A stretch of 9,369 nt of DNA from Dehalococcoidia bacterium (GTDB taxonomy: Bacteria; Chloroflexota; Dehalococcoidia; UBA2979). This document shows positions 5,351 through 9,369 of the stretch, piece by piece. The stretch covers positions 1-9,369 of the forward strand of contig JABIST010000222.1 in assembly GCA_018700215.1 (NCBI GenBank), given 5' to 3'. The notes below the pieces were generated by a model. The model was not told the DNA's origin, made no database searches, and worked only from the letters and a program-made list of their open reading frames with translations. The translations under genes and the position numbers were made by a program. The first letter of the stretch is position 1. The number at the start of each line of letters is the position of its first letter.

Positions 5351-5866
5351 TTGGCCCGAAATATCGAACTCAAAGTCCAGTTGGTCGACCGTGCAGCCGT
5401 TGAAGCAGCCCTCTCCACGCTTGGCGCCAACTGCGAATGGACCCGAAAGCAGCGCGACACCTTCTACGACGTACCCACCGGCTGGCTCAAATTGCGCGAA
5501 ACCGAAGACGCTCCGCCCGAGCTCATCTCCTACCATCGAGCAGCCAAAACTGACCCTCGCCCCTCCGACTACGAAGTCCGCACGCTTGACGACGCCAACG
5601 CATGGCACCGCCTGCTCTCCCACGTCCTCTCCGTCCGCGGGGTCGTCGCCAAGGAACGCACACTCTGGCTCTGGGGCCACACCCGCATTCACCTGGACCA
5701 GGTCGAGAAGCTCGGCAACCACCTCGAACTAGAGACAGTCCTTGATGGAATCGACGACAAACAAGGATTCGATGAGAACGCTCACGTGATCGAAGCGCTC
5801 GGCATCGCCCACGCCCCGCGACTCTCCGTCCCATATCTCGAATTACTCGAGCAAGTGAACTCGTAG
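5351..5866 (+). CDS. CYTH domain protein, CyaB-type (class IV adenylate cyclase-like)
   Basis: 171 residues, a single CYTH fold. Family marks in order: 'ARNIELKVQL' (2-11) with Glu6 and Lys8 of the CYTH acidic/basic signature; 'RQDTFYDVPTGWLKLRE'-like strand (35-50) with Lys47 and Arg49; 'ISYHRA' (59-64) with Arg63; 'VVAKERTLWLWGHTRIHLDQ' (98-117) with Lys101, Arg103, Arg112 and Asp116; and 'LGNHLELETVL' (121-131) with Glu126 and Glu128. CYTH enzymes bind triphosphate groups with metal ions. Members include class IV adenylate cyclases, thiamine triphosphatase and inorganic triphosphatases, and the substrate here cannot be told. The start is TTG 5351: it gives the usual family N-terminus, and AGGAA (5340-5344) is 6 bases upstream. 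It is the second gene of the unit with the 77-residue protein and converges with the kinase gene. Confidence 0.85.
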   Translation: MARNIELKVQLVDRAAVEAALSTLGANCEWTRKQRDTFYDVPTGWLKLRETEDAPPELISYHRAAKTDPRPSDYEVRTLDDANAWHRLLSHVLSVRGVVAKERTLWLWGHTRIHLDQVEKLGNHLELETVLDGIDDKQGFDENAHVIEALGIAHAPRLSVPYLELLEQVNS

Positions 5867-5926
5867 AGCCGACACGAGCCGCACCCGCCAACAACCCCGC
5901 ACAAACACCCGCGAAGCGTCGACGAA

Positions 5927-5939
5927 GCCCCGAAGGGGC
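5927..5939. terminator. short hairpin between convergent genes
   Basis: GCCCC (5927-5931), loop GAA and GGGGC (5935-5939) form a small perfect GC stem between the CYTH gene and the convergent kinase gene. On the minus strand it is followed by TTCGTCG, with no real U-run. It may act as a weak bidirectional terminator. Confidence 0.35.
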
Positions 5940-5941
5940 CT

Positions 5942-6877
5942 CTAGAAGGAGCCGTGGTAGCGAAGCTCGGAGGCTGCCTTTGCGGCCAGGCGGCGTACAC
6001 CCGTCGTCCGCTCACGGCCGTTATGTACACGATCGCCGTAAATCACCTGGTGGATCGCCTCCACCTGGATGTAGAACTGAATCCGACGAGGCGCATCGTC
6101 ATCCAGCACGCCCGTGTAGTGCTCCAACACCTGAGCCAGGAACGGCTCTGCCATATCGTTCAGAATCCCCGCCAGATCCAGCGCCGGATCCGAGATCATC
6201 GCATCGCCGAAATCGATCACCCCACCCAGCCCGGAATCGCCGTCCAGCAGCAAGTGATCCCCAGAAATATCCCCGTGAATCAACACCCCGGGTGCGCTCC
6301 GCGTCGCCCCGCCGGCCACAAACGCGTCCGCCTGCGTCGTCAGCCACCGCTGCGCCGAGTTCCCCAGGTATGGCAGCGCCTGCTCAATCAGCGGCTGGTA
6401 GTGATCCTCCCAGAGATCCCGCTCCGGTACCCCCAGCTCCCGCGCCTGGTCCAGCGGAAAACCGTGCAACTGACTCAGAAACGCCCCAAGCTGCTCTGCC
6501 AGACGATCACGGCGACGTCCCCGCACACTGCGGCTGCTCAACTGCCGCCCCGGAACGTAGCGGTGCACCGCAGCCACCACGGTCCCGTCATCCGCCAGCA
6601 CCAACCGCGCATCCCGCGGTGTCTCGGCGGTGTCAATGTATCGCGCCAGCGCCGGCAGCAGCCTCAGCTCACGCTCAAGCCCTGGAATCGCCCAGTCCGC
6701 CTCAACCCGCGGAATCCGCACTGACCAGTCGCCAGACCGGTCCGGAACCCGGTACGCAACCGTCGCGTAGCCTTCGCCAATCTTTTCGGCCTCGCGCAGC
6801 GCGGCCTGTGACAGGGCCGCACGCAGCGGCCCAACCGCCTGCTCCGGAATCGCCCCCGGTGAAGTCATCTGCACCAC
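5942..6877 (-). CDS. APH-family phosphotransferase (kinase-like)
   Basis: 311 residues with the aminoglycoside phosphotransferase/choline kinase fold. The N-lobe has 'IGEGYATVAYRV' (33-44), resembling the nucleotide loop. 'LIHGDISGDHLLLDG' (199-213) is the catalytic loop, with His201 and the presumed base Asp203; His208 sits where many members have Asn. 'GGVIDFGDAMISDPALDLAG' (218-237) carries the metal-binding Asp222. This layout is shared by antibiotic kinases and by kinases of small metabolites, so the substrate is unknown; location in a biosynthetic neighbourhood argues against assuming resistance. GTG 6877 is used because GAGG (complement of 6885-6888) is correctly spaced; GTG 6874 and ATG 6867 are in-frame alternatives. 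It lies 67 bases downstream of leuD on the same strand with no obvious terminator, so it may be cotranscribed with leuCD. Confidence 0.85.
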   Translation of the reverse strand: MVQMTSPGAIPEQAVGPLRAALSQAALREAEKIGEGYATVAYRVPDRSGDWSVRIPRVEADWAIPGLERELRLLPALARYIDTAETPRDARLVLADDGTVVAAVHRYVPGRQLSSRSVRGRRRDRLAEQLGAFLSQLHGFPLDQARELGVPERDLWEDHYQPLIEQALPYLGNSAQRWLTTQADAFVAGGATRSAPGVLIHGDISGDHLLLDGDSGLGGVIDFGDAMISDPALDLAGILNDMAEPFLAQVLEHYTGVLDDDAPRRIQFYIQVEAIHQVIYGDRVHNGRERTTGVRRLAAKAASELRYHGSF

Positions 6878-6944
6878 GTCACTACCTCATCTTCATCATA
6901 TCCGCGCCGGGCCAGTCGGAACCGCTCGCCTCAACACCCATCGC

Positions 6945-7544
6945 TCACTCGTCTGTCGTAACCGGCTTCAGCTCACTCCGCTGCCCCTCGAAGGCGGCAA
7001 TGTCGTCGTCATACTCCAGTGTCATCGAGATATCGTCGAGCCCATGTTCCAGCCGGTACTTCTTGTACGCGTCAATCTCGAAGTGCCGCTCCCACGAGCC
7101 GTCTGCCGTGCGCACCGTCTGCGACGCCAGATCCACAACCACCTCAGAGTTCGGCAACTCCTCGGCACGCGCCATCAGATAGTCGATGTCCTCCTCCGGC
7201 AGCTCAATCGTCAGCAGCCCCCCCTGGAACGAGTTGTTGCGGAAAATGTCCGCAAAGCTCACCCCCACGAGGGCTTCGATACCGAGTCCCTCAAGCGCCC
7301 AAACCGCATGCTCACGACTCGACCCCGAACCAAAGTTCTCGCGCGTCAGCATGATCTTCGCGCCGTCGTACGCGGGGTTATTCACGACGAAATCGTCATC
7401 CTGCCGCCACGACTCGAACGCGAACGGCCCATACCCCGTCCGTTCGATCCGCTTCAGATGCTTCGCCGGGATGATCTGGTCCGTGTCCACATTCACGCGG
7501 TCCAGCGGAATCGCCTTGCCGCGCACGGTGCTCACCTGCTTCAT
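6945..7544 (-). CDS. leuD: 3-isopropylmalate dehydratase, small subunit
   Basis: Small (swivel-domain) subunit of isopropylmalate isomerase, working with LeuC to convert 2- to 3-isopropylmalate. It has 199 residues, the longer bacterial LeuD type rather than the roughly 165-residue archaeal type. 'LDRVNVDTDQIIPAKHLK' (14-31) and 'NFGSGSSREHAVWAL' (70-84) are family signatures; the latter contacts substrate and completes the active site. The ATG overlaps the leuC stop (ATGA, 7541-7544) and has a near-perfect Shine-Dalgarno, GGGAGGTGA (complement of 7549-7557), inside the end of leuC. Translational coupling and 1:1 synthesis are expected. Confidence 0.97.
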   Translation of the reverse strand: MKQVSTVRGKAIPLDRVNVDTDQIIPAKHLKRIERTGYGPFAFESWRQDDDFVVNNPAYDGAKIMLTRENFGSGSSREHAVWALEGLGIEALVGVSFADIFRNNSFQGGLLTIELPEEDIDYLMARAEELPNSEVVVDLASQTVRTADGSWERHFEIDAYKKYRLEHGLDDISMTLEYDDDIAAFEGQRSELKPVTTDE

Positions 7545-9007
7545 GCCATCACCTCCCGCACATCCACGAAGTGCCCGGCAATCGCCGCCGCAGCCGCCAT
7601 CGCCGGACTCACGAGGTGGGTGCGACCACCCGGCCCCTGCCGCCCCTCGAAGTTCCGATTCGATGTCGATGCGCAGCGCTCACCCGGAATCAGAATGTCC
7701 GGATTCATCGCCAGACACATCGAGCATCCTGCGTCGCGCCAGTCGAAGCCCGCCTCGGTGAAGATGACGTCCAGCCCCTCCTCCTCCGCCTGCTGCTTCA
7801 CCAGCCCAGAGCCCGGCACAATCATCGCGCTCACCGTGCTCGCCACCTGATTGCCCTTCGCCACGGCCGCCGCCGCCCGCAGGTCCTCAATCCGCCCGTT
7901 CGTGCACGAACCGATAAACACCCGATCGATCTCAATCTCGGTGATCGGCGTATTCGCCTTCAGGTCCATGTAGGCCAGCGCCCGCTCAATCCCCTCGCGC
8001 TGCTCCAGTGGCACGTCCTCCGGGTCCGGCACCTTGCCGTCCACCATCACGCTCTGCGCCGGGTTCGTCCCCCACGTCACGAACGGCTGAATCGCAGCCC
8101 CGTCCAGCACCACCTCGCGGTCGAACGTCGCCCCCTCATCCGTCGGCAGCGACTTCCAGTACTCGAGGGCGGCATCCCACTCTTCGCCCTTCGGCGCGTG
8201 CGGTCGCCCCTTCACGTACTCGAATGTCGTCTCATCAGGCGCCACCAGCCCCGCGCGCGCCCCACCCTCGATCGACATGTTGCAGATCGTCATCCGCTCT
8301 TCCATCGAAAGATTGCGGATCGCCTCGCCGCGGTACTCGATCACATGACCGATCCCGCCGTTCACCCCAATCTTGTTGATGATCGCCAGGATCACATCCT
8401 TCGCCGTCACCCCGGGTCCGAGTCCCCCCGCCACCTCCACCGACATCGTCTTCGGCCGCGCCTGCCGCAGCGTCTGCGTCGCCAGCACGTGCTCCACCTC
8501 AGACGTCCCGATGCCGAACGCCAGCGCCCCGAACGCGCCGTGCGTCGAGGTGTGGCTGTCGCCGCACACAATCGTCATCCCGGGCTGCGTCGAACCCTGC
8601 TCCGGCCCAATGATGTGCACCACACCCTGCCGGATATCGAAGATGTCGAACAGCGGCACGCCAAACTCCTTGGCGTTCTGCTGCATTACCTCAATCTGCT
8701 TCGCCGAAAGCGGATCCGGGTTCTGCTTGTCCCGGTCCGATGTCGGCACATTGTGATCCACCGTCGCCAGCGTCAGGTCCGGCCGACGAACCGGCCGCCC
8801 GGCCAGCCGCAGCCCCTCGAACGCCTGCGGAGACGTCACCTCATGCACCAGGTGCAGATCGATGTACAGCAGGTCAGCCTGCTCCGTCGCCTCCTCGTCG
8901 CTGCCGCCACCCTCGGCCAGCGCCGCCTGCCGAGCCGCATCCTGCCCGGAGCTGTCGACGACATGCTGCTCCCAGATCTTCTCCGCAATCGTCTTCGCTT
9001 CGCTCAT
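7541..9007 (-). CDS. leuC: 3-isopropylmalate dehydratase, large subunit
   Basis: Aconitase-family [4Fe-4S] enzyme, large subunit of isopropylmalate isomerase. It has 488 residues from ATG 9007. Cluster ligands are Cys368 ('FIGSCTNGRIEDL'), Cys428 and Cys431 ('DAGCSMCLAMNPD'). Other family signatures are 'LYIDLHLVHEVTSPQAFEGL' (47-66), 'VDHNVPT' (83-89) and 'CGDSHTSTHGAFGALAFGIG' (148-167). ATG 9007 is chosen over an in-frame ATG at 9043 because GGAGAG (complement of 9015-9020) is well placed and MSEAKTIAEKIWEQHVV is the family start. Between the usual 'HVV' and 'LLYID' there are about 20 additional Ala/Glu/Gly-rich residues (roughly 20-43), making the protein longer than the usual 465-475. 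It is first of the leuCD pair. No branched-chain-rich leader ORF is seen in the 158 bases upstream. Confidence 0.97.
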   Translation of the reverse strand: MSEAKTIAEKIWEQHVVDSSGQDAARQAALAEGGGSDEEATEQADLLYIDLHLVHEVTSPQAFEGLRLAGRPVRRPDLTLATVDHNVPTSDRDKQNPDPLSAKQIEVMQQNAKEFGVPLFDIFDIRQGVVHIIGPEQGSTQPGMTIVCGDSHTSTHGAFGALAFGIGTSEVEHVLATQTLRQARPKTMSVEVAGGLGPGVTAKDVILAIINKIGVNGGIGHVIEYRGEAIRNLSMEERMTICNMSIEGGARAGLVAPDETTFEYVKGRPHAPKGEEWDAALEYWKSLPTDEGATFDREVVLDGAAIQPFVTWGTNPAQSVMVDGKVPDPEDVPLEQREGIERALAYMDLKANTPITEIEIDRVFIGSCTNGRIEDLRAAAAVAKGNQVASTVSAMIVPGSGLVKQQAEEEGLDVIFTEAGFDWRDAGCSMCLAMNPDILIPGERCASTSNRNFEGRQGPGGRTHLVSPAMAAAAAIAGHFVDVREVMA

Positions 9008-9072
9008 GCCGTCATCTCTCCGCCTCAGCGCTGGGGCCCCCATTATGCAGTGAAGCCCGCTGCGTGCATGTC

Positions 9073-9141
9073 ATCGGTCGCACCGGAGACTCGGCACCAC
9101 ACCACATCCCGAGTGTGCGGCTGCAAGCTCTAATCGGTCGC
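9073..9141. repeat. direct repeat ATCGGTCGC, 60-base period, upstream of leuC
   Basis: ATCGGTCGC occurs at 9073-9081 and 9133-9141 in the gap between the CoA-transferase gene and leuC, with a T two bases before each copy. Two identical 9-mers in 158 non-coding bases, upstream of a gene that lacks a leader peptide, could be operator half-sites or paired activator sites. The rest of this gap shows no RNA gene, and I see no confident -35/-10 pair. Confidence 0.4.
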
Positions 9142-9165
9142 TAAGACTTCAGTGGGAACAGTCCG

Positions 9166-9369
9166 CTAAGGCAGAACCTCCGCCGAATACGTCGTGCCCA
9201 CCAGCCCCCGCTCCACCAGCGCCTCGTACTCCTCGCGCGAGTATCCGAGGATGTCTAGGTACACCTCCTCGTTGTGCTCACCCAGCAGCGGCGGCGGCAG
9301 CCGCACGTCGTCCGGCGTATTGCGCATCTTGAACAGATAGCCCGGGTATCGATGAGTGCCCACCGTCGG
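9166..9369 (-). CDS. CaiB/BaiF CoA-transferase family III protein, 3' end only
   Basis: The last 67 codons of a minus-strand gene that enters from the right edge, ending at TAG (complement of 9166-9168). The segment 'RLPPPLLGEHNEEVYLDILG' followed by 'SREEYEALVERGLVG' is the characteristic C-terminus of family III CoA-transferases ('aPplLGeHteevL.elLGys..ei..L...gvi'). These enzymes transfer CoA between carboxylic acids; the substrate cannot be inferred from the tail. It ends 158 bases before leuC on the same strand; a link to leucine metabolism is not established. Confidence 0.85.
   Translation of the reverse strand, partial: PTVGTHRYPGYLFKMRNTPDDVRLPPPLLGEHNEEVYLDILGYSREEYEALVERGLVGTTYSAEVLP

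Noticed and set aside
7571..9133. 520-residue plus-strand open frame opposite leuC
   Set aside because: Arg/His-rich shadow of leuC with no recognisable motifs.
9008..9165. Leader peptide upstream of leuC on the minus strand
   Set aside because: I read the minus-strand frames from the ATG, GTG and TTG starts I could find; none has a run of Leu, Ile or Val codons.
1..9369. CRISPR arrays, tRNA/rRNA genes, insertion sequences
   Set aside because: No regularly spaced repeats, no tRNA-like cloverleaf or rRNA sequence noticed by eye, and no transposase-like frame.

Overview
This is a GC-rich bacterial chromosomal segment with strong C/G preference at third codon positions. It is centred on branched-chain amino acid biosynthesis. 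The taxon cannot be fixed from sequence alone. A DUF3179-type protein, a CyaB-type CYTH protein, a CaiB/BaiF CoA-transferase and the GC-rich coding style would suit a Chloroflexota (Thermomicrobia-like) or actinobacterial genome; I lean weakly to the former.

Layout, left to right. (1) The 3' end of a DUF3179-like gene (1-428, +). (2) A 273-base gap that is not empty. It holds a promoter-like pair (461-490), a 31-codon ORF (500-595) ending in a run of Leu/Ile/Val codons just before its stop, and a long stem-loop (595-633). This looks like an ilv leader/attenuator. (3) ilvB (702-2393) and ilvN (2471-3046), the large and small subunits of acetohydroxyacid synthase, joined through a 12-residue minicistron whose stop overlaps the ilvN start. 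(4) A 331-base gap carrying a second leader ORF (3134-3316, 60 residues) with a Leu-rich tail and two stem-loops, followed by leuA (3378-4928, 2-isopropylmalate synthase) and a perfect 19-bp stem-loop terminator. (5) A two-gene unit: a 77-residue Cys-rich small protein and a CYTH-domain protein. (6) On the minus strand, converging on that unit, an APH-type kinase, leuD and leuC. leuC and leuD overlap by 4 bases. (7) The 3' end of a CoA-transferase family III gene at the right edge, also minus strand.

How the genes fit together. IlvBN makes acetolactate/acetohydroxybutyrate, the committed step to Val, Leu and Ile. LeuA takes 2-ketoisovalerate into the leucine branch, and LeuCD isomerises 2-isopropylmalate to 3-isopropylmalate. 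The steps between them (ilvC, ilvD) and after them (leuB, ilvE) are not in the window. The most interesting content is regulatory. The two transcription units each seem to have their own leader peptide matched to the product sensed (Ile/Leu/Val for ilvBN, Leu for leuA), while leuCD shows no such leader and instead has a 9-base direct repeat spaced by 60 bases upstream. Neither leader shows the textbook order of control codons, antiterminator and U-tailed terminator, so the switching mechanism is open.
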